Below, piece after piece: positions 31,834 through 42,369 of a stretch of DNA of 64,000 nucleotides. Under the pieces are notes generated by a model. It worked only from the letters and a program-made list of their open reading frames with translations. It made no database searches and was not told where the DNA came from. How positions within the stretch are numbered: the first letter of the stretch is position 1; the number at the start of each line of letters is the position of its first letter. The position numbers were made by a program, and so were the translations under genes. Source of the DNA: Astragalus membranaceus (Eukaryota; Streptophyta; Magnoliopsida; Fabales; Fabaceae); contig CM076854.1 of the NCBI GenBank assembly GCA_039519185.1, positions 73,465,948 through 73,529,947 on the forward strand, written 5' to 3'.

Positions 31834-32244
31834 GTTTCACCTCCTTTTGTTTTCCTTCTTCCATCCTTCACCAGCAAAATAGTCACCACAAATAGTTTCA
31901 ACAAATAGAGCATCTACTATGGTTGTATTCTTGTAATAAAGAAACATAATGGGAGGAGACTACACATATCAAACCAATGTTACTGGAAAGCAACTACTCA
32001 TTAAGTTGCTAGATTAAAATGAATCTATAAATGACAATAACTTAAAACCTCCAAAAAATCTCTGATGCAACATACAGATTCAACAAATAAGAATCTCTGA
32101 TGACAATAACTTATGTCAGTCCTCCCACTTTGAAGAATCTGTAATTTCCTGCAATTATTAAGCGAAAAAATAAGAATCTCTGTTTCCAAACCATTACACA
32201 TGACACCATTTTCTAGTTGATGACCAAAAATACTGCACCTTTGT

Positions 32245-32346
32245 AGAATATAGTAAATGAAAGAAATCATCTCCAAGGCGTTTACGCTTCTTAGCTTCCT
32301 TCTCCTCCTTCTCCCTTGCTCGTTCTAGTAGCTCTTCAAACACTAG
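32245..32346 (-). pseudogene. Captured PRP40 (pre-mRNA splicing factor) exon
   Basis: After the acceptor CTGCAG the minus strand encodes LVFEELLERAREKEEKEAKK then RKRLGDDFFHLLYS. This matches the charged linker and FF-domain start of plant PRP40 proteins (pattern FEELLERxKEKEEKEAKKR), recalled from the family. The match fades near 32245. No other PRP40 exons were seen. Confidence 0.7.
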
Positions 32347-32829
32347 CTGCAGGATAGTGCAGCATCAGACCAGACATGGAGAAGGTATATATTCCAAATC
32401 AAGAATAACTAAAACTAAACTCTAAAGAAACACAGAGATAAGATATATTTTATCATCCAAGTCCCTTACCATAATGAATCAAAATTCAAACGAAATTTGA
32501 GGACAGTCACTCACGGGAAACAAGGTATATTCATAAAAGCCAAAAGTTTGAAAAATAATTAGGATCACCGGCTACAACCATTTGAGATAGGCAGTTTGAA
32601 TGGTACGAAGGGACCTCAGTACAATTGTAGAGGCATAATATGTTTCATGAAAACAGATCCCTAGAGGAGAATGGAGGCACTCTCGCATGTTTGTTTTGAC
32701 CTTGGAGAATCCAGGGATGTATTGGCACTGGAATGTTGACGTTGGGCAGAATCACAAGCATGAGACTGCAAGTGAAATGCAGAATACACAGAATACCTAT
32801 ATAACTCCGGTGTTAATCTCAGTTATATG

Positions 32830-33381
32830 GACAGATTCCCAAGGCTAAGTACCACACCACCTGCCATGGCAAACATAACAGAGGGCCAATTATCCTGCAT
32901 TTAACAACTTTAGCAGATTGTTATACTAGTAAATAGTAGCAACAAAACTTAGTGCATATTACCAAAATTTGGATCCACCATACACTTTCTAAACCATCAT
33001 CACATAAAGTAAGTATATTTTCTTATAAGGAAATGATGATAACAAGTGAAATGCAGAATACACGGAAAACCTATATAACTAGGCAAGTTGGGTTAAGAAA
33101 TTTGGCTGATCAGGTGTGCCCTTGCCTATCTCACCAAATGTAAGTGCAATGAGGACAGCAGCCAAGAAATTAGTGATTGAGTAATCAAGGTAAGTATGTT
33201 GAGGAAGACGACCTCGCCTTTCCAACAATGTCAAAACCGCAAGCCATGTCCCCAAGAAGAAAAGAGCCAAGAGCATGCACCCTATAGCACCTCCCTTGCA
33301 CTCCACCAAATACATTTTCAACTGATCAGCACATAAAATGTTCTTAGAAATTGAAGTAACCAAGGATGATATCTCAGACAA
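32830..33381 (-). pseudogene. Captured ureide permease (UPS) gene fragment
   Basis: Exon one has its Met at 33315 and encodes MYLVECKGGAIGCMLLALFF, LGTWLAVLTLLERRGRLPQH and TYLDYSITNFLAAVLIALTF, ending in NFLTQLA before a stop near 33080. A second exon (32894-32830) encodes DNWPSVMFAMAGGVVLSLGN and LS, then ends in a stop. These are the first two transmembrane segments of UPS transporters, which move allantoin/ureides and uracil across plant membranes. The remaining membrane helices are absent. A repeat (GTGAAATGCAGAATACAC) flanks the exon pair region at 32776 and 33046. Confidence 0.82.
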
Positions 33382-34174
33382 ATCCGGAAAACATCATGAA
33401 TTAGCAATTCTTAGAAAAACACCAAAAATGAAAAGCTATTAGTAACGTGTCACAAGCAATAAGATCCCAATAATATGTAGACTCGTTCAAAAGAGGTTGC
33501 ATCTGTTGAAAAAGATGAAATCACTCAACATGATAACATGATACACTGAAATTCATTAAACACGATAACCTGAAATCAAACTCAAAAAGAGAACATGCAT
33601 ATTACGGAAAATGAAAATAGCATAAAGGATTGTAAAATATAAATCCAAGTTAAAAAAATGTGGTCAGAATAAATAAGACCTCTTTTTCTAATTAACTTTT
33701 GTCGATTGTCACTAAAATTCAAAATCAACTAGAGTATTCAAGCCACCTAGAGTATTCAAGCCACATTTTAGGCATGTTTCCTGCATGATTCAGAACTTAA
33801 TTTTGGGCTCTAACAGAAACAAACAGGAAATAAGACAACATCAACTATAATCAAATTGTGATTCAAAACCAAAACTTAAAGGAAAGAACAAACAAAGAAT
33901 GATATGCATGTGAATCAAACTATCATTGCATGCATAGGAATGAATAAATGTAATGTCTGTATGAGAGAACATTAAGAGAGACAATACACAATAGCATGCT
34001 AAATGCATATTCAGAGATCGTGAATTACAACAAAGTATACATCCAGAACCAATTTAACAACTAAATGCTAAATGCATATTTAGAGATCGTGAATTTCGGG
34101 AACCAATCTAACTACTTTAATAGGTCTGAATCTCAATTAACGTTAACATAGAAATAATGTAGAACAAATCTTAC

Positions 34175-34690
34175 CTCGCCTTGTGAATCTCTGTAGCTCG
34201 CCAGCACAATTCTTATTCCCCTAGCAGGATATCCAGGAACGCACGATACCTGGGGCCATGAAAATTGCAGCTTCGAAACGTAGTGCTCTTCCTGCCACGT
34301 GCACACAATAAAGTTCAGAAATCAACTTAACTCGTTCTCTTCCAACGAAATCGCTTTCCTTAATAAAAGATTGTCTGAAACAGTAATATCAATTTTGTTC
34401 ACATGCGCGTAGTAACATTAACAATTTTGTTTCAAATAAATCTGAAGCGATGAAAGGAAATGAAAAATGAAGAAGTGAGGACTTACAAGGAGTTTAGCGT
34501 TGAAGGCGACAGTGAGTGTGACGTCGGAGAGGGAGAGATCAGGAGAGAGGCGGAGGAAGGCGACGGTAGAGGAAGAGATCCATGTGCCGCGGGGAAAGCA
34601 GTTACGGAGGCGAGGAGGGAGAGGGATGAGATCGGAGGAGGAGGTAGCAGACGTGATAGAAAGAGGAAAGTGGATGAAGCGTGTGAAGGA
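34175..34690 (-). pseudogene. Captured PHS1-like gene fragment (two exons)
   Basis: Exon one (about 34690-34487) encodes FTRFIHFPLS, SSDLIPLPPRLRN, RGTWISSSTVAFLRLSPDLS and LSDVTLTVAFNAKLL up to a GTAAGT donor. Exon two (34292-34175) encodes EEHYVSKLQFSWPQVSCVPG and YPARGIRIVLASYRDSQGE up to a GTAAGA donor. The pattern matches plant POOR HOMOLOGOUS SYNAPSIS 1, a meiotic protein needed for homologue pairing, from memory. Exons are in order and open across the junction. The start codon region and later exons are missing. Confidence 0.68.
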
Positions 34691-34857
34691 GAGCCTTCAA
34701 GGGTGAGAGTCGCTGAGAAAGAGGGTGAGTCGGTGAGAGGCGCTAAGAGAGGAGAGGAGGAGAGCCTTTGGGTTTTGTGAGGAAGAGAGGCGCTGGTTTG
34801 AGGAGAGTGAGAGAGCATCGAGGGTTTTAGTTTTTTTTTCATTTGTGTCTTATGGTT

Positions 34858-35062
34858 TCCGACGGATATTTAGTGGCTTCCGGCGGAAGTGTCCGTCAGA
34901 AATTTGCAACGAAACACGTTTTCGTCGAAAACGTAAGCAGGAATTTTAGCGCCTTTTTCCTAAACATTTGCGACGACTTTTTCGTCGGAAATCCGTCGGA
35001 AATTGCGACGAATAAGAGTTCGTCGGAAAAAATGGCAGGAAACAGCAGTTATTCTTGTAGTG
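34858..35062. repeat. Right terminus and subterminal repeats of CACTA element
   Basis: Words such as TCCGACGGATA, CGTCGGAAATCCGTCGGAAA and TTGCGACGA end in GTTATTCTTGTAGTG at 35062. The reverse complement of the end is CACTACAAGAATAAC, a standard CACTA terminus. Confidence 0.8.
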
Positions 35063-35549
35063 TATACCCTTGCTTGCCCAAGAAATTGGAACCAAATGCC
35101 CTCATTACAGCTCCAAACTTCCTCAATCCATCAATGCCAACTCCAAGACTTTAGCTTGAAGGTCTCTAATCCAAATGCAACCTCATAGGCCCCATTTCCT
35201 AGCTTCCCCATCCCCATGCAAGCTCTAGGTAGTGTGCTAAGAGGGTTCACTACAAAAACTCTGTTTTTGGTGTTTATAAATAAAGGGATTTTGAAATTAA
35301 GGATGAAGTTAAGTGAAGAGGATGTAAATATTGCTTGTTGGTCAGCAATGTGACGGAAGAGTTTCATTCTTCTCTCTAGTTTCCTTCTTCCTTTCCCACA
35401 CGACAAACACTCTCTCTTTTCCCTCTAGGTCTCTCTTCTCTTTTCTATTGTGAGTGTGTTGGAATGAGTGAGATGAAGAGGAGAAACCCTTGATGTTGTT
35501 TTAAGGTGGATGAAAAGAAGAAGAGAACAAGTGTTAAATTTCTTCATAT

Positions 35550-35612
35550 ATCTCTCTCTCTCTCTCTCTATCTCTCTCTCCCTCTCTCTCTCTCTCTCCC
35601 TCTCTCTCCCCT
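35550..35612. repeat. (CT)n microsatellite in minus-strand LTR
   Basis: About 60 bases of CT repeats with CC interruptions. On the minus strand it is a GA tract, in the same relative place as the GA-rich leader of the intact Tekay LTR. Confidence 0.9.
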
Positions 35613-35931
35613 TATCAGCTGGGACTTGAAAAGAGGAAAGACCAAGAATGAATGCAAGGTTGAAGAGGGATGTTTTTAATATTTTGAGTGCTCAGCTGGT
35701 CTCTCACCTAATAGTGGCCTAGACTTAAAGTTTTAGGCTCTATTAAATAAACTTTGTTTACTTCATGCACCCCCTTTTCTTACAAATAATCAAGAAACTA
35801 TATTACACATCATACAACACAACATGCCCAATTAAACTTCAAATTCACTTAAAACAATTAAATTTCACATTATAAACCTTAGGAATAGGATGTGAATAAT
35901 CAAAATAATTAAAATTATTTTGGGTATTACA

Positions 35932-36053
35932 CCACTTAAGTTTCTTTGTATCTTCGTTGGCCTTTTTATGACCCATTTCAAAACCATGTCAATGTGGGGC
36001 GGCATAAAGGGGTTTGTGTGGCGGAATATATGTTAAGACATTGTTGTAGAAGT
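35932..36053. other. Short unique stretch between LTR and MULE
   Basis: No gene or repeat recognised. It flanks the minus-strand Tekay-like LTR on one side and the MULE target duplication on the other. Confidence 0.5.
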
Positions 36054-36329
36054 TTCTCCATAGGCTTAAATACCATTTTGGTCCCTGCAATTACACCGAA
36101 TATTCATTTTAGTCTTTGTAAAAATATTTCTTTTAAAATGGTCACTGCAAATATTTTTTTTATCTGTTTTGGTCCCTGCTATGATTTTTATACTGATTTG
36201 GCATATTTTAGCGGATGTGGCAGTGCTGAGGTGGATGTTTTCTACACATGGAATGCCATCTCACTTAAAAGAAATGTATATTTCCTATTATGCCCCTACC
36301 CCCAACCTCGAATTGGGGATAAATTCAAT

Positions 36330-36465
36330 TTAGGTTGCTGCCTTCCTCTCCTCTCATCTTCTCTCTTCGCCAAAAGCTCCTCTTCCATCACTCAACTCAT
36401 CTCAGGTTGCTGCCTTCCTCTCCTCTCATCCTCTCTCTTCGCCAAAAGCTCCTCTTCCATCACCA
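36330..36465 (+). repeat. Direct duplication in leader of GRF ORF
   Basis: GGTTGCTGCCTTCCTCTCCT and the following CTCTTCGCCAAAAGCTCCTC occur twice, about 72 bases apart, just upstream of the GRF ORF. Confidence 0.85.
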
Positions 36466-36535
36466 ACTCCAATTTCGTCTCCCTCTATCTCTCTCAGGTT
36501 CGCACTTGTTGCTGTCCTCTTCAATCCCTTCGAAA

Positions 36536-36931
36536 ATGTCAAGTTCAAGAGCTGGTTCATCTGTGGCTAACTCAAGGCATGGAATGGTACCTCTTTGTGG
36601 TTGTGAATTACCTATGAGGATGTTCATTGCAGGCACTGAAGTAAATAGGGGAAGAAGGTTTTGGAAATACATAAATAGGGGAAGGGTGACGTGTGATTTG
36701 TTCATTTGGGATGACCTACTTGATGTAGATAGAACACCAATGGTTAATGCCTCTCAATATGCCCAACCACCAATTGTTTGTAGCTGTTCTGAGGAAATAT
36801 CAAAGTTGAGTTCACAGAAAATTGCAAAATTAAAGACGAAGTTGGAGTATGAGAGGAGTAACGTGAAATGGCTTATGGGGTTGATGTTGGTTAGTTGGGT
36901 TTTGTTGGCTTTTGACTATGGGAGGAAATAA
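36536..36931 (+). CDS. GRF-type zinc-finger / transmembrane protein of MULE
   Basis: Starting at Met 36536 (AAAATGTC context) it encodes 131 residues. A GRF-like zinc motif shows CGCELPMRMFI, NRGRRFWKYINRG and CDLFIWDD. Three of the usual four zinc-binding cysteines are visible; the GRxFxxC position is Tyr. A coiled coil (SSQKIAKLKTKLEYERS) and a C-terminal membrane segment (WLMGLMLVSWVLLAF) follow. An upstream in-frame Met at 36335 lies in repeated leader DNA and is less likely. Such GRF proteins are common in plant genomes without a clear role. Convergent to the transposase, it occupies the place of mudrB in maize MuDR, though it is not related to it. Confidence 0.6.
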   Translation: MSSSRAGSSVANSRHGMVPLCGCELPMRMFIAGTEVNRGRRFWKYINRGRVTCDLFIWDDLLDVDRTPMVNASQYAQPPIVCSCSEEISKLSSQKIAKLKTKLEYERSNVKWLMGLMLVSWVLLAFDYGRK

Positions 36932-37079
36932 TGTAATGGTGTTAGAATTTAGTGATTTAATGATGTTATGGTGTTAGTATGTAGTGATGTATTAGGCATT
37001 TAGGAGAGTATGGTGTTGTAATGATTTATATGGAATTAATGAATGGATAAGGTTTACTTACTTATGGTGTAAAATTCAG

Positions 37080-37400
37080 CAGCATAATTGGTAATAGCAA
37101 GTCATTTAAAATTCAGCAGCATATTAACAAGTTGGTGTAAAATTCAGCAGCATTTTCGCAGCATTATTTAGCTAGAATTCAGCAGCATTATTTAGCAGCA
37201 TTTTCAGCAGCATTCAAAATAGACTTAAACATTCATTCAAAATAGACTTAAACATTCATTGAGTTTTCAAAATACATCCAAAACATTCCCAAACATTCAT
37301 TGAGTTTCCAAAATATATCCAAAACATTCCTAAACATTCATTGAGTTTCCAAAATACATCCAAAATAGATCCTAAACGTTCTATTAGTTTCCAAAATACA
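37080..37400. repeat. Short AT-rich repeats between MULE genes
   Basis: CAGCAGCATT words (37074-37215), then four to five copies of an about 45-bp unit with AAACATTCATTGAGTTT and CAAAATACATCCAAAA (37220-37400). Noncoding. Confidence 0.75.
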
Positions 37401-37412
37401 TCCAAAATAGAC

Positions 37413-39442
37413 CTAAACATGAGGGTCTTCTTGTGTCAACTCTCCTCCATCATCAACAACAATAGGTGATGCTTCATCACTCCCAAGACCAACAATAGGT
37501 GTTGACAAGTTCCTATTAATAATTTTGAAACTCTTTCTCACACTCCTGATTGGAAGTTTGGGTCTTAGCTGTCTTGGTGGCACAAATTTAGACAAATGTT
37601 GTTGTCTTGGTGGCGCAAATGGTGGCACATTTTGTTGTTGCGCTGCTGCTGGTGGCACTTGTTGCTGCCTTGTTGTTGGTGGCACTTGTTGCTGCCCTGC
37701 TGCTGGTGGCACTTGTTGCTGCGTTGTTGCTGGTGGCACATTTTGTTTCTGCGCTGCTGCTGGTGGCACATCTTGTTGCTGCTCTGCTGCTGGTGGCACT
37801 TGTTGCCGCGCTGCTGCTGGTGGCACATCTTGATGCTGCGCTGCTGCTGGTGGCACTTGTTGCTGTGCTGCTGCTGGTGGCACTTGTTGCTGCCCTAATG
37901 CATAAAATTAGAAATTAATTAATTAACAAACAGAATTAATTAACCCAATTAATTAACAAACAGAATTAATTACTGACTATAACTTACTTTTTGTTGATCA
38001 GATATGAATACCCATCTCCTGTCCTGCCCAATGTCTTCTAACAGCAAAGTCAAGAACCACCTCCATGCCTCTTTGGTCTCATTTTCAACAACTCCAAAAG
38101 CTAAAGGCATATATTGATCATTTGGGTCCCTTCCTACTACAATTAGTAACTGACCTCCATACTTTGTTTTTAAATGACATCCATCAACTCCAATAAATGG
38201 TCGACAAGCTGTCATGAACCCCTTCTTGCATCCATCTAAGCAGAAATAGAAGCTTCCAAACCTTGGCTCAATAGTAGAAGTTGGTCTCAGTAAATTAATC
38301 TTGCATGTGTTTCCAGGGTTTGCTCTCCTAAGCTCGGCACCATACCTCCAGATCAATGTATATTGTCTTGCTGCATCTCCTTTAATCATTCTCTTGGCTT
38401 TCTGCTTTGCCCTCCATGCTCTACCAAAAGTAATTCCAACTGAATGTGTCCTCCTCAAATCAGTCATGATATCTACAATTTTATAATTAGTAGATGACGT
38501 CATCTTAGCAGCCACAGCTTTGGCTACCCACTTGCTCTTTGCACTTCTATTATTTAAAACCCTAGCACATGTGTGGGTCCCAATCCATGTCTTCATTCTT
38601 AAAGTGTGCTGCCCTCCAACTTGACTTACAAGGGCTAAAAAGCCACATTTGCGCTTACATTCAACCCTTACTTTTGTTGCATCATTTGCCCTCCACCTGT
38701 AAAGAATTTCTCTTCCATTCAAAACTGACCACTCAATTATAGCATCTTTAAACTGCTCAAGTGACTTGAATTCCATACCAACTTTAAACTCATAATCCTT
38801 GTTAAGTTGCTCCACTCTGAACTTCTCATATTTGGGTGGTTTTTCACCATCAGATGCATCCAGATCACTGTTATTTAGTTCATCAGTTACATATTCATAT
38901 TCCATGTTGTCACCTTCATCACTACTATCACGGTTTTGGGCTCTTTTGCCTCTTTTTGCCTTTACATTCACCCTATTTTTAACATGTTCATTACCAACTT
39001 GTTGAGGGGAGGGATCATCAACACCAAACCCATCATCTAATCCCAAAGCTCTCTCATCCTCACTATCATCAAAATGAATGCCTTTAGCCTCATCCTCACT
39101 ACTATACGCATAGTCAGAATCAGATTCAGATTCATTAACAGAGACATCAACAACATACTCTACGTGTATGTGAACCACACATTTTTTGTTCTCACCATAA
39201 TTCCCAATCTCTATTGCATCTGCATCAACCCTAATGTTTCTGAACCTCACGTCTTCATCCACCTTCCACCACATTCGATATCCATGTTCTATACCTAGGT
39301 CCTTCAACAACCCAACAACTTCAAAGTAACTCCACTTATCAGTGTCAACACCCTCTACCACTATTTCATCACCCTCTTTGTAACATATAACCCAATCCCT
39401 CGCAAAATAACCTCCATGGTGAAAACAAACAGTAAAAACCAT
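37413..39442 (-). CDS. MULE transposase (MuDR type), truncated but spliceable
   Basis: The main exon is 39442-37988 (485 codons). The N-terminal part begins with FTVCFHHGGYFARDW, typical of plant MULE PMD-like regions, then an acidic linker. The MuDR DNA-binding domain covers FKVGMEFKSLEQFKDAIIEW to about residue 300 with the CKRKCGF zinc-like motif. The MULE transposase domain has FIGVDGCHLKTKYGG (first Asp) and VFISDQQK (second Asp). There the third catalytic Glu and the SWIM domain are missing. A consensus donor (AAA/GTAAGT) and an acceptor (GGGCAG/CAACAAG at 37889) would join it in frame to a Gln/Pro-rich tail ending at 37413. The product would be about 643 residues. Confidence 0.75.
37615..37889 (-). 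repeat. 27/30-bp coding minisatellite (QQQVPPAAA repeats)
   Basis: About nine units of GCTGCTGGTGGCACTTGTTG-type sequence on the plus strand. On the minus strand they encode repeats such as QQQVPPAAA and QQQDVPPAAA. Plus-strand ORFs across it are shadows. Confidence 0.85.
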
Positions 39443-40313
39443 ATCTGAAAATGCATTGAAACGGAACTTTTAGGCACAAAAATTAACATTTAGGCACAAA
39501 ATAACAAATGACAGCTTTGGTCCCCACAAAAACCACATGCATAAAGCAGCAAAGTCAGAAAATGCACATGCATTAAACATAGTCAGAAATTGAATAGTTG
39601 ACCAGGCATAAAAAAACACGTTTTAATGGTCCCCACAACAATAAACAACATATACCAATACAACAAATTCACCACTCTACAAATACCTAAAAAGGGAATC
39701 CAACAATTTCACTTTCCATAACCCTAAAATCGATTTCAGAGAGAACATCACTTTCCATAACCCTAAAATCAAACAATTTCTAAACCCCAACCCATAAAAT
39801 CGAAGAACAATAACATTTCAAAAACCCTAAAATCAGAAAATGATAGATAACAAACCTGAATGAGAGGGAAGAAGTCGTTGTAGCCGTCGCTCAACCACCC
39901 TTCACCGTCGCCATCGCTTAACCACGCCGTAGTCGTCGCAGTCGTTGTTGCAGTTGTCGTCGATCACCAGTGCTTCCTTTCTCACCTCACCCTCAGTCGC
40001 GACTTTCCTCTTCTGAATCCCCAAATTGTTTCTGTAACCCAGCAAAGGGTATTTTAGACCTTTCAATTTTAAATAAATGACATGGCAATTCAACATTTGG
40101 CTTAAATCCACTTCAGCATTGCCATCTGTATAAAAATATGCCACATCAGCTTAAAACAAAAAAATGAGCCACAAGCTTATAAATGACAGTAGGGACCAAA
40201 ACAGATAAAAAAATATTTGCAGGAACTATTTTAAAAGAAATATTTTTACAGGGACTAAAATAGATATTCTGTGTAATTGCAGGGACCAAAATGGTATTTA
40301 AGCCTTCTCCATA

Positions 40314-41081
40314 TTACATACTAGGGTGTCAAAATAGATCAGTTGGATGGTTTTGGATTTTAATTATATTTGATGGGTTGAAAACAATCAATTTATCTAT
40401 TTATATCCATTAAAAGTGTACTAAACACATCCAATCCAATTCATCCATTTAAAAATCATCAAATCCGTCCATTGGCCACTTTTTTATGGATCGATATCAA
40501 ATCCATCTATTAATATTTTTAACACATAAAAAGTATTTTATTAAAAAATATATTTTTAACCCTATTTAAAACAAAAAAAAATTGTCAAACATAAATAAAA
40601 CTTTTTTAATTATAAATTTTTAATCATCAAAATCTGCCTTTCTCTCTCTCTCACACACACATTCAGATACCTGCAATACCTCTTTCTCTTTGGACGCAAT
40701 TCATAGGTGTGCACTCTTTCTCTCTGCAATTCATATACCTACACTATGAAATAGACCGATTATAAAATGATTACAATATCAGGTTAAATTAACTTGAAAC
40801 TTGAAAGCAACATTTTTTGACGATTGAAAGTAACTGGTTATATGCTTTTCAAGTATAACGGTTTTTTTTATGAAAACAATTTTGACAGAATTCATTTTTT
40901 TTACGAAAACAATTTTGGCAGAACTCTTTGCTTTAATGCATGATTTACTGATTATCACGTTCTAATTTCTGAATTTTTTTGGACTCAATTCTCATTTCTG
41001 AATTGAAACAAACAAAATTCGCAATGCTCCCCATGCTTGATATAATGAAATAAATGGTTGTGCATGCTTAGTGTTCAATTA

Positions 41082-41084
<3 letters not shown>
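40314..41084. other. Intergenic AT-rich DNA
   Basis: No gene seen. It begins with a TGGATGGTTTTGGATTTTAA / CCATTAAAAGTGTACT stretch that resembles short nonautonomous transposon sequence, but no ends could be defined. Confidence 0.4.
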
Positions 41085-41162
<78 letters not shown>

Positions 41163-41180
41163 AGAGAGAGAGAGAGAGAT
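41085..41180. repeat. (TA)n then (GA)n microsatellite
   Basis: About 65 bases of AT repeats, GTAT units, then about 20 bases of GA repeats. Confidence 0.95.
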
Positions 41181-41429
41181 TTTACTTTTATAAATTAAGG
41201 AATTTGTTATAAAATAAACCAAAAATAAATAAAGAGAAAGGAACAAAAGAATGGGAGCCTTTATAGGGTAAAAAATGTAAGCGAAAGATCAATCTTTTTT
41301 TTTTTTGTTCAGATTCATAGGGGCTAAGAGCCCAAAAATGTAAGCGAAAGATCAATCTTAACAAGCCACTAACAACCCATTACTAAAGGGAGTAATGAGA
41401 AGTGGAAGCCTAACAATGGATATCTATTA

Positions 41430-41655
41430 ATATATTATTCATTACACTCCATTTTGGATGTCCATCGATGATATGCCTCATTAAAACCTTACTAGAAAAA
41501 ACTCAATGAGATAAAAATCTAGTGAAGGAAAAAAAGTACAATATCCTTTCAGTGGGAACCGACTCGTTAAAACCCTTTTCAAGAAAACTCAGTGGGACAA
41601 AACCATGACAAAGAAAAAAAGAATACAGTTTTTCTCTTTGCTGTTTGAAGCGTAG
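41430..41655 (-). pseudogene. Ty1-copia post-pol noncoding remnant
   Basis: Two blocks resemble TCATTAAAACCTTACTAG / AAACTCAATGAGA and TCGTTAAAACCC / AAACTCAGTGGGACAAAACC. On the minus strand these match the conserved GTTTTGTCCCACTGGG repeats found between pol and the 3' LTR of some plant copia elements. It belongs with the remnant at 43536-46000; the solo LTR separates them. Confidence 0.5.
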
Positions 41656-42280
41656 TGTAACACCCTGAATTTTATTAGTCAATAAAATCTAGAACGTTCA
41701 TTTCAACAATCAGAGAATACACAATTAAGATTGGATTCAACAAACAAAATTAAATTCACGAAATGACTCCACCAAAGTTACGGAAACTCAACACATCACA
41801 CCTTAAACTAATATAATAGTTAAGGATACCAAAAGAGTCAATAATCCACAAAATCGAAACTTAAAAATGCGTACATCCTAAACATGATACTTGGTACACA
41901 ATTTAGTTTTACAAACCAAATATTTCATCACCCAATACAAAATTTAAGATGTTACCAAAATCAAGTACACAAAGTCTTGAAATCTCATAATAACTTCAAA
42001 TGATATAGTTAGGATTCCTTTGTACATCCCAATGTTTAGTTATCACCGACTAAATTTGCTTATCTGTAAAAACCACAAATGATAAAGGGTGAGATTATAA
42101 CATATCAGTGAGTCCCTCATGTGATACCTCACAATATCTCATACAGTATCCCCAAAAGGAAGTAATATAAAATCCATAGGAAACCACCACCAAACATTTA
42201 GAATGATGCCCAAACGGGTCATAGACTTGGGCTCATGACTTCCAAATCTAAGTACGTCCTAGTAATTCTTTTAGCAATTC

Positions 42281-42369
<89 letters not shown>

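Larger units (their letters stand above)
9766..35062. mobile_element. Pack-CACTA transposon carrying several host gene fragments
   Basis: The right terminus ends in CTTGTAGTG at 35062, the reverse of CACTACAAG, the CACTA (En/Spm) end. About 200 bases of subterminal sequence are dense in CCGTCGGAAAT/TTGCGACG words. A matching subterminal array lies at 9778-9900 on the left, where the end is degenerate (CACACAAAATCG at 9766). Without the Athila insertion the element is about 6.2 kb. No transposase was found. It contains at least six host gene fragments (29275-34690), all on the minus strand. The 3-bp target duplication is not convincing because the left end is eroded. Confidence 0.68.
8358..35931 (-). 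repeat. Minus-strand Tekay-like LTR, split by nested insertions
   Basis: The LTR start on the minus strand is TGTAATACCCAAAATAA at 35931 and its end is AGGGATGTTACA at 8358. The two pieces are 35931-35063 and about 9765-8358, roughly 2.28 kb together, close to the 2521-bp LTR of the intact inner Tekay. The inner piece carries CATAACTTTTGA then a GTTGAAAAGCT-like block (near 9500), matching the order in the intact LTR (16920-16985). The CACTA transposon separates the pieces. Confidence 0.7.
36063..40304. mobile_element. Mutator-like element (MULE) with exact 9-bp target duplication
   Basis: Terminal inverted repeats of about 190 bp start GGCTTAAATACCATTTTGGT at both ends. TTCTCCATA is duplicated at 36054-36062 and 40305-40313. 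Inside are a plus-strand GRF-zinc-finger ORF (36536-36931) and a convergent minus-strand transposase gene (37413-39442). Total length is 4242 bp. The transposase has lost its distal domain, so the element is probably non-autonomous. Confidence 0.93.

Noticed and set aside
29148..34700. A working multi-exon host gene on the minus strand
   Set aside because: The exons belong to six unrelated families, each incomplete, and lie between CACTA subterminal repeats.
37525..37918. Plus-strand ORFs rich in Cys, Leu and Val
   Set aside because: They are shadows of the minus-strand QQQVPPAAA repeats in the MULE transposase tail.
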